The notes below the pieces were generated by a model, which saw only the letters and a list, made by a program, of their open reading frames with translations, searched no databases and was not told where the DNA came from. Shown piece after piece: positions 31,463-32,055 of a stretch of 32,055 nucleotides of DNA. The position numbers and the translations under genes are program-made. The DNA is from Mesorhizobium sp. LNHC252B00 (GTDB lineage: Bacteria > Pseudomonadota > Alphaproteobacteria > Rhizobiales > Rhizobiaceae), in assembly GCF_000502955.1 (NCBI RefSeq), contig NZ_AYWO01000011.1, positions 65,888 to 97,942 of the forward strand, in the 5' to 3' direction. Position 1 is the stretch's first letter. Every line of letters begins with the position of its first letter.

Positions 31463-32055
31463 GTGGCGGACACCCTCAGGATCGTCCATTGCTTTCGCTC
31501 ACCCGTCGGGGGAATTTTCCGCCATGTGCGCGACCTGACCGAGGCGCAGGTCGCCGCCGGGCATTCCGTCGGCATCGTTTGCGATTCGACAACGGGCGGC
31601 GAGTTCGAGGAAAATCTGTTCGAGCAGATGAAGGACATGCTGGCGCTCGGCATCCATCGCACGCCGATGCAGCGCCATGTCGGCCCGGGCGACCTTGCCT
31701 CGGCCTGGCGCACTTACAGGATCATCAAGGAATTGCGGCCGGACGTTTTGCACGGGCACGGCGCCAAGGGTGGCGCCTATGCCCGTCTGTTCGGCTCATT
31801 GTTGCGGGTATCAAGGTCTCGCGTAGCCCGCCTCTATTCGCCGCATGGCGGCTCTCTCCACTATGACGAGAACACGACCACCGGAAAGCTGTTCTTCGCG
31901 CTCGAGCGCTTCATGGCCCGCTTCACCGACTGCCTGCTGTTTGTCTCCGACTATGAGAGGCGAACCTATCGCCATAAGGTCGGCGAACCGCCCATTCCCA
32001 ACACCCTTGTCTATAACGGTCTGCGCGCCACAGAATTCGAACCGGCGATCACCGA
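31463..32055 (+). CDS. Glycosyltransferase family 4 protein (3' truncated by window)
   Basis: 197 residues visible, running off the right edge without a stop. LRIVHCFRSPVGGIFRHVRDLTEAQVAAGHSVGIVCDS is the standard opening of a GT-B glycosyltransferase, with ELRPDVLHGHGAKGGAYARL and YSPHGGSLHYDE forming the acceptor-side fold, and LFVSDYERRTY and LVYNGLRATEFEP the start of the linker to the donor domain. The GTG at 31463 starts eight bases after the export-protein stop, so it is the next gene of the exopolysaccharide operon. Sugar donor unknown. Confidence 0.9.
   Translation, partial: MADTLRIVHCFRSPVGGIFRHVRDLTEAQVAAGHSVGIVCDSTTGGEFEENLFEQMKDMLALGIHRTPMQRHVGPGDLASAWRTYRIIKELRPDVLHGHGAKGGAYARLFGSLLRVSRSRVARLYSPHGGSLHYDENTTTGKLFFALERFMARFTDCLLFVSDYERRTYRHKVGEPPIPNTLVYNGLRATEFEPAIT

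Overview
The window looks like chromosomal DNA of a GC-rich Rhizobiales alphaproteobacterium, most likely Mesorhizobium or a close relative. That judgement rests on the protein flavour of the genes, the rplM-rpsI pair with argC nearby, heme A synthase next to a DUF2842 gene, ExoP/GumC-like exopolysaccharide genes, and dispersed GC-rich intergenic palindromes. The genus is an inference from recall, not from a search.

Layout. 1-738: tail of an AraC-type regulator. 917-5354 (minus strand): a small cupin protein, O-acetylhomoserine sulfhydrylase (metY), and a tight cluster of enoyl-CoA hydratase, glyoxalase-fold protein, AAA ATPase and CoA-binding protein. 5509-6941 (plus): a hotdog thioesterase and a methyltransferase. 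7133-8285: rplM-rpsI with a clear sigma-70 type promoter, a structured leader and an intrinsic terminator. 8335-11482: LysR regulator divergent from an aldo/keto reductase, then an exported glycerophosphodiesterase. 11553-13405: a scrambled island with two related IS5-type transposase remnants flanking an XRE-cupin/PaiB-like operon, and the debris of a divergent PLP-enzyme gene. 13711-15681: agmatinase-type ureohydrolase and argC. 15700-16944: a conspicuously AT-rich eukaryotic-like Ser/Thr kinase gene, probably acquired. 17189-19105: small FlxA-like protein, heme A synthase, DUF2842. 19129-21508: divergent polysaccharide deacetylase and CelD/BcsL-type acetyltransferase. 21512-28319: GntR regulator divergent from a six-gene operon (PotABCD-type ABC importer, Asp/Glu/hydantoin racemase-family enzyme, GNAT protein). 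28362-32055: polysaccharide chain-length/ExoP-like protein divergent from an outer-membrane export lipoprotein and the start of a glycosyltransferase.

How the genes fit together. The importer, racemase and acetyltransferase form a transport-plus-catabolism cassette, likely switched by the GntR protein through palindromes in the shared intergenic region. The right end is the edge of an exopolysaccharide locus. The most unusual items are (i) the 17-bp perfect inverted repeat at 13160-13218, which places identical operator-like arms over two divergent ATG codons, one of them leading into a deleted gene; (ii) the orphan kinase with an unrecognised C-terminal domain; and (iii) the ExoP-like protein whose P-loop has lost its lysine and Ser/Thr. 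I saw no tRNA, rRNA, CRISPR array or intact mobile element.
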